From Mariniphaga sp964559175 (GTDB lineage: Bacteria > Bacteroidota > Bacteroidia > Bacteroidales > Prolixibacteraceae): DNA of 64,000 nt. Shown piece by piece: positions 49,438-58,732 of this stretch. Numbering within the stretch: position 1 is the stretch's first letter; every line of letters starts with the position of its first letter. The stretch spans positions 1 through 64,000 of the forward strand of contig CAZLGT010000024.1 of NCBI GenBank assembly GCA_964559175.1, read 5' to 3'. The translations under genes and the position numbers were made by a program. Below the pieces are notes generated by a model. It had not been told where the DNA came from, did no database searches, and saw nothing but the letters and a program-made list of their open reading frames with translations.

Positions 49438-50796
49438 TTAATCTTTTAATAAATTTTGTGGAAGCTCTTTGTTTGCTTTGGCTCCCAGTTTTCTTATTTT
49501 CTCGACACGCCGCACCAGATTGCCGCTGCCTGTGTGCAGTTTATTCATAGCCTGTTCGTAGGACTTTCGGGTTGAATCGAGGTTTTTGCCAATGCCCTCG
49601 AGGTCGCCAATAAAATTCACAAACTTGTCGTACAACGCGCCGCTTTGCCGGGCAATTTCCAGGGCATTTCGTGTCTGGTTTTCCTGCTGCCAGATGGATG
49701 CTATGGTGCGCAGCGTGGCCAGCAATGTTGAAGGACTGACAATCACAACTTTCTGGTCCCATGCATACGAAAACAGCTCCTGGTCTTCCTGGATGGCCAG
49801 GCTGAACGAAGCTTCAATGGGGATAAACAGCAACACAAAATCGGGCGAATTCAGTTTTTTGGCCGTTTGGTAGTGTTTGTCGCTCAGCCCTTTGATTTGC
49901 GTTTTCAGGCTGAAAAGATGCTCCTTTACAAATTTTGTGCGTTCCTCGTCGGTGAGTGCATTTACGGCCCGTTCGTAAGCAACCAGCGAAACCTTGGAGT
50001 CGATGATGATGTGCTTGTTGTCGGGAAGGTTAATGACCACATCGGGCTGAATGCGCTTACCATCGTCTGATGTGTCGCTGAACTGTTTTTGATATCCTTG
50101 TTCTCCTTCGTTTAAACCCGAACGTTCAAGGATTCGTTCCAGCACCACTTCGCCCCAGTTCCCCTGCTTTTTCACATCCCCTTTCAGCGCTTTGGTCAGG
50201 TTGCTGGCTTCCTCGCTGATGCGGTGGTTCAGGTCGTACAATTTTTTCAGTTCGGCCCGCAAATCGGTCTGGTCTTTTAGCCCTTTCTGGTAAGTATCTT
50301 CCACCTTCTTTTCAAACAAAAGAATTTTTTCTTTGAGCGGTGAAAGTACTTCACCTATATTTTTCTGATTGGCCAGGGTAAATTCCTCGCTGTTTTTTTT
50401 CAGAATTTTAGATGCAATGTTTTCAAATTCTGTGGTGAATTTTTTTTGAATTTCTTCCAGTTCAGCTTTTTGGGTTTGCAGTTTTTCCTGTAGGTTCAGG
50501 TATTCGGTTTTGGCTTTTTCGAGCTGGCCAACCAGATAAGTATTTTCTTCGCGTTTCTTTTGCAATTCATCTTTCCAGCCATCTTTTTCTGATTTTAATG
50601 TGTTGTAACGGTCTTCCCAAACCATTGCCTTTTTTTCAGTTTCAAAGCGAAGGTTTTCTGATTCCCTTTCTTTGTTCTGAAATTCACTCTTTAGCAGGGA
50701 AATTTTTTTCTGATTTTTCAGATTGAAAAAAAAGTGGGCAGCCAGTGCGGCAATAGCAATAAGACTTAAAAGGATGATGAAGATTTCAATACTCAT
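49438..50796 (-). CDS. rmuC: DNA recombination protein RmuC
   Basis: 452-residue RmuC family protein: an N-terminal membrane anchor (about 5-24), a long coiled coil (about 30-200) and the PD-(D/E)xK-like RmuC core (GNWGEVVLERILERSGL; DVVINLPDNKHIIIDSKVSLVAYERAV, with the catalytic-type D and SK residues). E. coli RmuC limits recombination at inverted repeats; a nuclease role is inferred from the fold. It is downstream of the KASIII gene with an 84-nt gap. Confidence 0.94.
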   Translation of the reverse strand: MSIEIFIILLSLIAIAALAAHFFFNLKNQKKISLLKSEFQNKERESENLRFETEKKAMVWEDRYNTLKSEKDGWKDELQKKREENTYLVGQLEKAKTEYLNLQEKLQTQKAELEEIQKKFTTEFENIASKILKKNSEEFTLANQKNIGEVLSPLKEKILLFEKKVEDTYQKGLKDQTDLRAELKKLYDLNHRISEEASNLTKALKGDVKKQGNWGEVVLERILERSGLNEGEQGYQKQFSDTSDDGKRIQPDVVINLPDNKHIIIDSKVSLVAYERAVNALTDEERTKFVKEHLFSLKTQIKGLSDKHYQTAKKLNSPDFVLLFIPIEASFSLAIQEDQELFSYAWDQKVVIVSPSTLLATLRTIASIWQQENQTRNALEIARQSGALYDKFVNFIGDLEGIGKNLDSTRKSYEQAMNKLHTGSGNLVRRVEKIRKLGAKANKELPQNLLKD

Positions 50797-50880
50797 TTCA
50801 GAACAATTTTGAACCGTTATAAAAAACGGCTCAATTTAACCAAAACGAGTAAGTTTTTCCAGGCGAACCCCGGAAAAATA

Positions 50881-51963
50881 TCACCATTTATAAACGATGG
50901 AATTGATGTTCATTCCGGCGCCGACTGAACAAAGCACAACATAGTCGCCTTCGTTGATTTCCTGGCCTTCAATTTTTCCTTTCAAAACAAGGTCGAGAAG
51001 GGTTGGTACTGTGGCCGTTGAAGAATTGCCGAGATACCTTATACTCATGGGCATGATTCCATCCGGAATTTCTTTTTCGCCATACAGCCTGAATACTCCA
51101 CTGAGGATAGCTTCATCCATTTTTTCGTTGGCCTGGTGAATGAGTATTTTTTTGATGTCATGCAGTTCAACGCCGGCTTTCTCAATGCTGTCTTTTACCA
51201 CGCCGGGCACTGTTTTAATGGCATAAATGTAAAGCTTATGCCCCGCCATTTTAATCCAAAGCTCGTTGCCTTCCATATCCGGGTTGTTGGAGCTGCCAAG
51301 CGTAAGCAGGTTTGCATAGCTCACCGAGTCGGAGCGGCTTGAGTGGGAGAGGATTCCTGTTGGTTCATCGCTTTCCACAGCTTCAACGATAGTAGCACCG
51401 GCGCCATCGGCATAAATCATGGAATCGCGGTCGTGCGGATCGGAAATGCGCGAAAGCACATCGGCGCCCACAACCACGCCCCGCTTCATGAATCCGCTTT
51501 TTATAAATGCGTCGGCCACAATCATTCCCTGTGTCCATCCCGGACAGCCCGAAATAACATCGTGGCAAATACATTCAGGATTTTTGATGTTCAGTTTCAT
51601 TTTGACCTTATTGGCCAGCCCGGGCAACATATCGCTGCGCACATTGCCATGTACAATATCGCCAAAATTATGGCCCACGATAATAAAATCGAGGCTTTCT
51701 TTTGAAATTTCAGCCGATTTGCATGCTTCTTTAATGGCAATTACCGCCAGATCGGAAGTTACCTGGTCGTCGGCAATATACCGCCGTTCTTCAATGTTTG
51801 TAATTTCCCTGAATTTCTCAATGATCTCCTCGTTCGATTTATCGAAAGGTTTTTGGGTGATCGGGTCGTAAAACGTGTTGTTTAAAAAGTCGCGGTTTTT
51901 CACCACCTTTGGCGGAAGGTAACTTCCGGTCCCTATAATCCGTGTATATCTCTCTTTAGCCAT
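50881..51963 (-). CDS. 3-oxoacyl-ACP synthase III family protein
   Basis: 360-residue KASIII (FabH-like) enzyme, longer than canonical FabH (about 317). The Cys-His-Asn triad is visible: Cys140 in ISGCPGWTQG, His276 in LIHQANEKMDEA and Asn313 in YLGNSSTATVP. It could start fatty acid chains from acetyl-CoA or a branched acyl-CoA, or make another ketone or polyene starter. It is not next to plsX/rpmF; the neighbours are lpxH and rmuC. This longer group is widespread in Bacteroidota (recollection). Confidence 0.9.
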   Translation of the reverse strand: MAKERYTRIIGTGSYLPPKVVKNRDFLNNTFYDPITQKPFDKSNEEIIEKFREITNIEERRYIADDQVTSDLAVIAIKEACKSAEISKESLDFIIVGHNFGDIVHGNVRSDMLPGLANKVKMKLNIKNPECICHDVISGCPGWTQGMIVADAFIKSGFMKRGVVVGADVLSRISDPHDRDSMIYADGAGATIVEAVESDEPTGILSHSSRSDSVSYANLLTLGSSNNPDMEGNELWIKMAGHKLYIYAIKTVPGVVKDSIEKAGVELHDIKKILIHQANEKMDEAILSGVFRLYGEKEIPDGIMPMSIRYLGNSSTATVPTLLDLVLKGKIEGQEINEGDYVVLCSVGAGMNINSIVYKW

Positions 51964-51988
51964 AATTGTTCAACTTCTCATCTAACTG

Positions 51989-52738
51989 CTAAAAGTTAAA
52001 TTTGTTCAAAATTACTTTTTCGCCATCGAAAACACCGTACGAAAAGTTTGAAATCCAGTCACCCAGAAGAATCATTCCCGAGTTCTTTTTGACTTCCACT
52101 TCGACCATCCGGTGGCGGTGGCCAAAGATAAAATAATCTATCCACTCTTTCTCCAAATAATTTTCTGCAAATTTAAACATGCTTTCATTTTTAACTTTAA
52201 ATTCTTCTTGCCGGTTTAGCTTCGTTAAGCGGCTCGATTCAGACCAGCGGTGTGCCAGGTGAAATGCAAAATTGGGATGAAGGCGGGCGAATACCCATTG
52301 CAGTTTTTTGTTTGTAAATATTTTTTTCAGGAAAAGATATCCTTTGTCAGCGGGGTCGAGTCCGTCGCCATGAGCCAGGAAGAACTTTTTTCCGTAAATT
52401 TCGGTGACCAGTTGGTCGCGATGAAGCGTAAGTCCGATTTCGTTGGGAAGATAATCGAAAACCCAGAGGTCGTGGTTTCCGGCAAAAAAATGGATGGAAA
52501 TTCCCTGGTCCGACATATCTGCCAGTCGGCCCAGCACACGGGTAAACCCCCGGGGTACAACTTTCCGGTACTCAAACCAGAAGTCGAAAATATCGCCCAT
52601 CAGATAGAGTTCTGCTGCATCGTCTCTGATGAAATCGAGCCAGCGGGCGAACTGCATTTCCCTCTCGCGGTTGTTTTTCAGGGCAGGAGCACCCAAATGC
52701 ACATCTGAAACAAAGTATATTTTTTTCTTTTCCTGCAC
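51989..52738 (-). CDS. lpxH: UDP-2,3-diacylglucosamine pyrophosphatase, LpxH-like
   Basis: 249-residue metallophosphoesterase with the calcineurin-type motifs SDVHLGAP, GDIFDFWFEY, AGNHD, LAHGDGLD and FGHRHRMVE. The WFEYRKVVPRGF region matches the Bacteroidota LpxH group. It hydrolyses UDP-2,3-diacylglucosamine to lipid X at the inner membrane in lipid A synthesis. It is encoded just after the TlpA-like lipoprotein gene, with a short gap (24 nt). Confidence 0.9.
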   Translation of the reverse strand: MQEKKKIYFVSDVHLGAPALKNNREREMQFARWLDFIRDDAAELYLMGDIFDFWFEYRKVVPRGFTRVLGRLADMSDQGISIHFFAGNHDLWVFDYLPNEIGLTLHRDQLVTEIYGKKFFLAHGDGLDPADKGYLFLKKIFTNKKLQWVFARLHPNFAFHLAHRWSESSRLTKLNRQEEFKVKNESMFKFAENYLEKEWIDYFIFGHRHRMVEVEVKKNSGMILLGDWISNFSYGVFDGEKVILNKFNF

Positions 52739-52762
52739 GGTTGCAAAAGCATTCGGTTTAAA

Positions 52763-53920
52763 TCAATTGAGAAGGCGCGATAAAGCCCTGTCGAGGCCCG
52801 GCCCTCTCAGGTTTTGCGCAATAATTTCCCCCTCTTCGTTCAGAAGGTAATTGTAGGGAATGGTTTGAATGTTGTAGTTTCTGACAGCCAGGTTGCTGCC
52901 CTGCATATCGCCCACATTTATCCATGTCAGGCCGTCCTCATCGATGGCGCTGACCCATTCGATGCGGTTATCGTCCACACTCACCTGGTAAATTTCAAAT
53001 CCCTTGTTTTTGTATTTCCGGTAGGCCTCCGCAAGGGCCTCGTTCAAAATCCGCGAATTGCGGTCGAGGGCCGACCAGAACTGCAAAAGAACGATTTTGC
53101 CACGCAACGACGACAGGGCAATTTCATTTCCATCGGGGTCGGGCAAAATAATTTCCGGACTGTTTTCGCCCTGTTCCTGAATCAACTGGCGCAACCGGGC
53201 CGACTGCTCTTCCTGCAAAAGCTCAACGGTGTTTTGATACAACGCATTTACATGACCTGAGCCCGGGTAAATGGTGTTCAGCGCCGAGGCCGCCACCCGC
53301 ATGGTTTGCAGGTCTTTTATAATATATTCCTGATCGTCGAATTTTTGGTACAATGCCAAAACGCTGGCCATCGAAAAGGGATTGTTCATTACAAACTGCG
53401 TGGAAAAATCGGTTTGTGCCTGTCTGATGGAATCAAACGCCTGATCCCATTCCTGCCTTAGTTGCCGGTAATCGGGATTTCCCCGGTATAAATTGTGGAG
53501 CGACTGAATGGAGTCTAACCGTTTACGGGTGGTTGCAAGATGGTCGTTCAGGGTTTTTACCTGCACTGAGCCCGGCGATCCTTCAACACGGTAACTGCGT
53601 TCGAAATTGGCCAGGTCGGCTTCAACCACAACCTGTTCCACCGAATCTACCAGCAGCGTAATGAATTTTTTTTCTGAGAGCTTCAGCAAATAATAGGAAG
53701 GAATGCCTGTTTTTCCTGTAAATCTGAACTCCCCGTTTTTATCGATTTTTAATGAATCAATCATTCTTGACGAGGCAACCTTTAATTCCTCGAGGTATAT
53801 GGTTTGCCCTTCGGCATGGGTGATTTTCCCGCTGATGGAGAACATGCCTTCTTCCTTGCTGCACCCGGCAAACAGTATTGTTGCAATGATTCCTGCGAAT
53901 ATTAACCTGCTGATCTTCAT
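52763..53920 (-). CDS. DUF4369/thioredoxin-like lipoprotein lacking the CxxC
   Basis: 385-residue lipoprotein (lipobox ILFAGCSKEEG, Cys20). The N-terminal DUF4369 domain (FSISGKITHAEGQTIYLEEL; ADLANFERSYRVEGSPGS) is followed by a helical linker and a C-terminal redoxin domain (about 250-385; VLLQFWSALDRNSRILNEAL, then IQTIPYNYLLNEEG). In TlpA-type proteins the segment would be WxxWCxPC; here it is Trp282-SALDRNS with no Cys, so disulfide exchange is impossible. It may be a binding or chaperone version. It lies upstream of lpxH on the same strand. Confidence 0.88.
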   Translation of the reverse strand: MKISRLIFAGIIATILFAGCSKEEGMFSISGKITHAEGQTIYLEELKVASSRMIDSLKIDKNGEFRFTGKTGIPSYYLLKLSEKKFITLLVDSVEQVVVEADLANFERSYRVEGSPGSVQVKTLNDHLATTRKRLDSIQSLHNLYRGNPDYRQLRQEWDQAFDSIRQAQTDFSTQFVMNNPFSMASVLALYQKFDDQEYIIKDLQTMRVAASALNTIYPGSGHVNALYQNTVELLQEEQSARLRQLIQEQGENSPEIILPDPDGNEIALSSLRGKIVLLQFWSALDRNSRILNEALAEAYRKYKNKGFEIYQVSVDDNRIEWVSAIDEDGLTWINVGDMQGSNLAVRNYNIQTIPYNYLLNEEGEIIAQNLRGPGLDRALSRLLN

Positions 53921-54048
53921 TTCATTTATTAATTAAAGGCCGTAAAATTAACAAATTCCCCTGTTTTGAAAATATGTAACCGGTAAAATAACATTATTTA
54001 AAAGTTTGCATGTATTTTTATTTTTCGGCATCAGGTACCCAATAATTC

Positions 54049-55026
54049 ATGAAAAAACTTTATGTTCGCCGGACAGCAGTAAAAAAAGTGAAAATATACA
54101 CTGACATCGGTAATTTTAAAGCACACCGGCCGGTGATTACCATCGGCACTTTCGATGGTGTGCACCGGGGGCACCAGAAAGTGATTGCCCGGCTGAAGGA
54201 GATTGCCCGCTCCCACAACGGCGAATCGGTGATTTTCACTTTTTATCCGCATCCGCGTCTGGTAACAGCTCCCGGCGAAACCAATCTGCGGCTGTTAACC
54301 ACGCTGGAAGAGAAAAAGGAACTTTTTGCCCGCTTCGGAATCGACCACCTCATTGTTTTTCCGTTTACCAAAGCATTTTCGCAGCTTTCCTATTCGCAGT
54401 TTGTGGAAGAAGTTCTGGTAAAGCAACTTCACACACACTGCCTGGTGGTAGGTTACGACCACCGGTTTGGAAAAAACCGCGAAGGAGGCTTTGAATATCT
54501 GCAAAACTGTGTGGAAAAATTCGGGTTCGAAATTGAAAAGCTGGATGTGCTTTTAATCGATGAGGCCCATGTGAGTTCCACCCGCATCAGGGAAGCTTTG
54601 GAGAAGGGCGATGTTGCCACGGCCAATAAATTTCTGGGCTACCGGTTTACATTGCACGGCACAGTGGTGGAAGGCCAGCGCGTGGGCCGGAAACTGGGCT
54701 TCCCCACGGCCAACATCGAGGCATCCGACCCGCATAAACTCATTCCCGGCTATGGTGTGTATGCTGTGGAGGTGTTGCTTTCAGGGGAAAAATACCAGGG
54801 CATGCTGAACATCGGCAGCCGGCCCACATTCAATAGAAATGCCGGCAACCGGAGCATCGAAGTGCATATTTTCGATTTTTCGGGCGACATTTACAACAGG
54901 GAAATCATTCTGGTTTTTGTGGGAAAAATCAGGGACGAGCAAAAATTCAGCGGCGTTGAGGCGCTGGCAGAACAGTTGAAAAAAGATAAAGTAACGGCGC
55001 TGAAGATTTTGTCGGGTAGTTTATGA
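54049..55026 (+). CDS. ribF: Bifunctional riboflavin kinase/FAD synthetase
   Basis: 325-residue RibF. The N-terminal FMN adenylyltransferase domain has TIGTFDGVHRGHQKVI and SSTRIREALEKGD, and the C-terminal riboflavin kinase domain has GQRVGRKLGFPTANIE and MLNIGSRPTFN. It makes FMN and then FAD. Family members often begin near KIYTDI; a GTG at 54088 could be the real start, making the first 13 residues (MKKLYVRR...) an extension. ribD lies in the window but not in an operon with it. Confidence 0.96.
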   Translation: MKKLYVRRTAVKKVKIYTDIGNFKAHRPVITIGTFDGVHRGHQKVIARLKEIARSHNGESVIFTFYPHPRLVTAPGETNLRLLTTLEEKKELFARFGIDHLIVFPFTKAFSQLSYSQFVEEVLVKQLHTHCLVVGYDHRFGKNREGGFEYLQNCVEKFGFEIEKLDVLLIDEAHVSSTRIREALEKGDVATANKFLGYRFTLHGTVVEGQRVGRKLGFPTANIEASDPHKLIPGYGVYAVEVLLSGEKYQGMLNIGSRPTFNRNAGNRSIEVHIFDFSGDIYNREIILVFVGKIRDEQKFSGVEALAEQLKKDKVTALKILSGSL

Positions 55027-55146
55027 TGATATTACAGGGGAACTTCAATACCATTCAACTGTTTTTCCATTCTCATTAAGAACGAAAATACGTCCTTTTC
55101 GATTGTGAAACATCTGACAAAAATATAAACGGTTATATGCAGGATG

Positions 55147-55187
55147 TAAAAAAATCAAGCCACATGTTTTTAAAAAAGTGGCTTGAT
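55147..55187 (-). terminator. Terminator after the transglutaminase-like gene
   Basis: ATCAAGCCAC (55154-55163) and GTGGCTTGAT (55178-55187) are perfect 10-bp arms. On the minus strand the hairpin is followed by TTTTTTT (complement of A55147-55153). On the plus strand CCTTTTGACTTCTTT follows, so it may also stop ribF transcripts. Confidence 0.85.
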
Positions 55188-55219
55188 CCTTTTGACTTCT
55201 TTACAAGTCTGTTACAACT

Positions 55220-56830
55220 CTAATTGATTTCGAGTTGTGTTCCTGCTGTCATACTAAAATCTTTCTCAATTTTTACACCCATTTCTGAATTGACAGTGAG
55301 TTTTGCATTATTTTGTACACTCACATTTTCTAGTGTGACAAAGCATCCCTGTTTTGTAGTATTGGAAGTATAGGTTTTGTTCAAAAGATACAATCCTGTG
55401 CATTCTTCCACGCTTACAGGTAGTTTTGCGGTCTTAAAATCGCCATCGCTAATATTTACCGTCACGATAACCTCTCCGTAAATATTACCGAGAGGATCGA
55501 TTAGCCAGTTGTAAGAGGGCAGCAAAGGCTCTGTTGCAGCCCCCCAAAGGTTGTTTGCATTGTAGTCGCTTACCAGAGTATAATCTCCTCCGCTATGGTA
55601 CAAGATAATTTCCCAGCCCCAGTTAACAGGATAGGTAGTGCCGTCGCCTGAGGTAAAGGTTGCCTGGTAAGATACACTTTCCCCGGTTTTGAATTCGTTT
55701 GTTGCACTTACAATTTCAACTTTGTCATTTATTCCTGTCGCAAGAGCAGGAGCCACACTAATTACAGTTTTACTGGGCCATTTTGATTCATACCATGAAT
55801 AATCATGAAAATCATAGTTGTTATCAAAATTTGTAATAGTTCCACACATATCGCCAAGTTCTAATATTGGGGGGACATCGCCAGGTCGAATAGAATAAGA
55901 AATTGTCGCAAGTTTATCGCACATATCCGTCCCGTGATGATGCCTCACAAAATGCGTTGGCATAAAATTTAATGTGCGCTGGGGTTCAGCTATCACCCAA
56001 CCTTTATCTGGATATTCAACTTCATATACTGCATGAGGTCCCGAAGAACCCCCCATTGGGAAAGAAGAAGGAATAAAACCAGGTATCGGTAAACTATATT
56101 CATGGTATAATTTAGCACCGGAAACATATCTTGCAGGAATATCCACACTTCGCATTAAGGCAATGGCTAAATTTGTATATCCGGCACAATTTCCTGTTCT
56201 TCTGTTAAAAACACTTAATGCATCCATATCTTTGTTGTCGTCTGTACTTGCAGCATAATTTAGAGAGCCTATTACCCAACGTCCTATTTTTTCAACAGCC
56301 TCCTGCATTGTTGTACATCCATTGGTTAATGATGCCGCTTTACTGGCAATTCCAGGATTATAAGACTGAATATTGGCTGTGGGCATGGTGTATTCTGAAC
56401 TAATATTAGTAGGGAACGGAGCATTTGATGTAAAACCCGAAGTTAAAATTACATCTGTTTCTGCTGAATAATCTTGCTGAATTATAAAGTCAGAAGTTTG
56501 GTTTGATATTAACGAAAGCTTAGTATAAACATTACCGTATGCATCGTAATTTATCGTTTCATTAAAATTACTACTCGATGAATAAATATTAATATTGGTT
56601 ACATGTTGAACATTTTGTCCGGAGGAATAATATGTTTTAGGATGATATACAACAATATCGCATAAAGTGAGTTCTGTCCCTGAGGGTAGAATAAAGTCAG
56701 CAATATCAGACAAACCGTTAATATCTGCTGCTGCACCTCCGTAATATTGAAATTCAAAGCTTTGATGTTGTGACAATCCTTTTAAGCTTATTAATACTAA
56801 AATTATTAGCAAAATGTGTATTTTTTTCAT
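55220..56830 (-). CDS. Secreted transglutaminase-like protein
   Basis: 536 residues with a Sec signal peptide (about 1-20). The central part is a transglutaminase/protease-like core: Cys in RRTGNCAGYTNLAIALMRS, His in GPHAVYEVEYPDKGW and a Glu in WVIAEPQ where most members have Asp. The C-terminal third has a beta-rich Ig/PKD-like region and an end like the Bacteroidota 3-coathanger stack (VTLENVSVQNN, KIEKDFSMTAGTQLEIN). It is the last gene of a three-gene secreted operon, 10 nt after the previous one. Substrate unknown. Confidence 0.82.
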   Translation of the reverse strand: MKKIHILLIILVLISLKGLSQHQSFEFQYYGGAAADINGLSDIADFILPSGTELTLCDIVVYHPKTYYSSGQNVQHVTNINIYSSSSNFNETINYDAYGNVYTKLSLISNQTSDFIIQQDYSAETDVILTSGFTSNAPFPTNISSEYTMPTANIQSYNPGIASKAASLTNGCTTMQEAVEKIGRWVIGSLNYAASTDDNKDMDALSVFNRRTGNCAGYTNLAIALMRSVDIPARYVSGAKLYHEYSLPIPGFIPSSFPMGGSSGPHAVYEVEYPDKGWVIAEPQRTLNFMPTHFVRHHHGTDMCDKLATISYSIRPGDVPPILELGDMCGTITNFDNNYDFHDYSWYESKWPSKTVISVAPALATGINDKVEIVSATNEFKTGESVSYQATFTSGDGTTYPVNWGWEIILYHSGGDYTLVSDYNANNLWGAATEPLLPSYNWLIDPLGNIYGEVIVTVNISDGDFKTAKLPVSVEECTGLYLLNKTYTSNTTKQGCFVTLENVSVQNNAKLTVNSEMGVKIEKDFSMTAGTQLEIN

Positions 56831-56840
56831 TTCTAATAGT

Positions 56841-57548
56841 TTAATTCATTTTTATAATTGACAGTATATTTCCTGTGTCATTTGTAATTGTAGTATAAAT
56901 ACTTTTATGAGAACGCACATCTATAGTGATATTAAACCTCATTCCTTCAATTAATTGCAGTGGCTGCTTATTTATATTTATTCTATTACTTATGGAATTT
57001 TTGTAATTATCAGTTTGTGAGTAAAATATGTTATTTATCCTGCTGGTTCCTCCATATGTTACTTCATGTTTAGTGTAACCAGCTCCAATAACCGCTTCAC
57101 CATCAACTTTATCAATTTCAATAAAATTTTGTGAAATTATTGCATCGACTAACAATCCATCGTTTACCTCTTTAAAATTAAAAGTGACTTTATTGTATAA
57201 AGAATCTGACAATAAATTATAAAAGTCAGGATGATTCTTTTTGATGTTTAACTCATTCAATTCTTCCGGATTTTTAACCTTAATTTGAAAATATTCGAAA
57301 TTGAAGTCATAAAAACCATGGCTTACAAGGAAATGTCTTAACGAATCTTTAGTTAGCCCAACAGGATTAATGCTTTTTTCTTCTTTAAAATCATAAAACA
57401 AGTTTTCTTTAAAAAAAATTTCACGGTTTTTATTTTCTTGTTTTATAAAAGACAGCTTATTGATGATTTCCTGTTCAGAAATGCCCTTCTCCTGAGCATA
57501 TCCCGCTACTGCAAATACACTGAAAATAAATACTGTTAGAAACTTCAT
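56841..57548 (-). CDS. Secreted hypothetical protein
   Basis: 235 residues with a Sec signal peptide (about 1-18, FAVAGYAQ). The mature part is Lys/Asn/Ile-rich with no motif I recognise; it contains a segment DGLLVDAIISQNFIEID and a late beta-strand-rich end (MRFNITIDVRSHKS). It sits between the S74/T9SS protein and the transglutaminase-like protein with gaps of 11 and 10 nt, so the three are probably co-transcribed and act together outside the cell. Confidence 0.7.
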   Translation of the reverse strand: MKFLTVFIFSVFAVAGYAQEKGISEQEIINKLSFIKQENKNREIFFKENLFYDFKEEKSINPVGLTKDSLRHFLVSHGFYDFNFEYFQIKVKNPEELNELNIKKNHPDFYNLLSDSLYNKVTFNFKEVNDGLLVDAIISQNFIEIDKVDGEAVIGAGYTKHEVTYGGTSRINNIFYSQTDNYKNSISNRININKQPLQLIEGMRFNITIDVRSHKSIYTTITNDTGNILSIIKMN

Positions 57549-57559
57549 GATTTAATATT

Positions 57560-58531
57560 TTATTTCGTCAATATCATCCTCTTCGTATCAATTTCCCTGC
57601 CATTTACCACAAGGGAATACAGGTACATACCAGGTTTAAACCGGTTTCCATTAATCCGAACCAATTGATCGCCTGTTCCGTGAATTTTGTGTTCTTCCAG
57701 TTGAAGCCCCTGTATATTAAAAATGTACAAGGTTGAAGATACAGTGCCTTCCGGTAAATAGCATTTTATTTCGGTTTGTTCCCTGAACGGATTAGGGGTA
57801 TTTTGATACAGAATTGCTTCGTTGCCGGCCGGCCTGGTATGGGTGCCGGTAGCAAGCGAAGCCCTTTTAAGGGTATTATTGCAACAATCTTCTTCCATTG
57901 TTTCGATCCTGGCAACAAGGTCGTCAATAATATCTTGCTGTTCTTTAATCGCTTCGACAAGGACAGGGATCAACTGAATATAATCAACTGAATATTGGTT
58001 GTTCGTGCTATCCAAAAAAACCATTTCAGGAAATACTTCTATTATTTCCTGTGCCAGAAATCCAATCTCATTTTTAGTGTTTTCTTCAAGTTCTTTCTGT
58101 ATTTTGGGGTTATCAACTTTAAAGAAATCACTTTTAAAATCATATTTAACACCCCTGATTTTTAAAACATCGTTAAGCGACCCATTCAAATTCCTGATAT
58201 TCGTTTTGAGGGTTTCATCAGAAGTATAAGTTACAGCCCTGGTTATAACATGGTCAACATAAAGAATATTAAAACGTTTGTCTGAACGGCCAAGGCAACC
58301 AATCCAGTCCTCGTATGGATGTATTGTTGCAACTCCATTATAACCACTGCTATCGAAAATTAATTGTCCCCAGGTTGCCCAATACCTGCCGGTCCCAAAC
58401 CAATCCAAATTATAAGCTGGATTTGATTTGTTAATTCCAACATAACCATTACTGTTCACTTTAATTTGTGAAAAACAACTCAACGACAAGGATAAAAATC
58501 CCAAAACGAAAATAGATGTAATTTTTTTCAT
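57560..58531 (-). CDS. Secreted Peptidase_S74 chaperone-domain protein with T9SS sorting signal
   Basis: 323 residues: a signal peptide (about 1-21), an N-terminal region, then a Peptidase_S74 intramolecular chaperone domain (SDETLKTNIRNLNGSLNDVLKI; NEIGFLAQEIIEVFPEMV), a short coiled coil (EQQDIIDDLVARIETMEED), and a C-terminal T9SS type A sorting domain (LYQNTPNPFREQTEIKCY to the end). S74 domains help trimeric fibres fold and then cut themselves off. Here the domain is internal and followed by the sorting signal, so the release logic is unclear. It is first in the secreted operon. Confidence 0.88.
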   Translation of the reverse strand: MKKITSIFVLGFLSLSLSCFSQIKVNSNGYVGINKSNPAYNLDWFGTGRYWATWGQLIFDSSGYNGVATIHPYEDWIGCLGRSDKRFNILYVDHVITRAVTYTSDETLKTNIRNLNGSLNDVLKIRGVKYDFKSDFFKVDNPKIQKELEENTKNEIGFLAQEIIEVFPEMVFLDSTNNQYSVDYIQLIPVLVEAIKEQQDIIDDLVARIETMEEDCCNNTLKRASLATGTHTRPAGNEAILYQNTPNPFREQTEIKCYLPEGTVSSTLYIFNIQGLQLEEHKIHGTGDQLVRINGNRFKPGMYLYSLVVNGREIDTKRMILTK

Positions 58532-58548
58532 GCTTTTTGGTTTTTTAT

Positions 58549-58576
58549 GTGCCGCATAACTGGCGTTACACGGTAC
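58549..58576. repeat. Imperfect inverted repeat in the gap before the secreted operon
   Basis: GTGCCGCATAAC (58549-58560), loop TGGC, GTTACACGGTAC (58565-58576): 12-nt arms with 9 Watson-Crick pairs and one G-U. It lies 18-45 nt upstream of the S74 gene's ATG. It may be a hairpin in the leader, an operator or a remnant of a dispersed element. Confidence 0.5.
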
Positions 58577-58732
58577 GTTATTATAATTTTTTCACCATAA
58601 AAATATTACTTTCAACTTTTAAAATCAATGGTAAAATGCTGATTTGTAACGAATAATTTCCTATTAGTCAAGTTTACTATCCCATTGGATTGAAATAATT
58701 TGCCATTGGTAAAATTTATCTAATAACCGACT

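Noticed and set aside
58549..58576. Integron attC site
   Set aside because: The hairpin shape is suggestive, but the core motifs GTTRRRY/RYYYAAC do not fit and no integrase is present.
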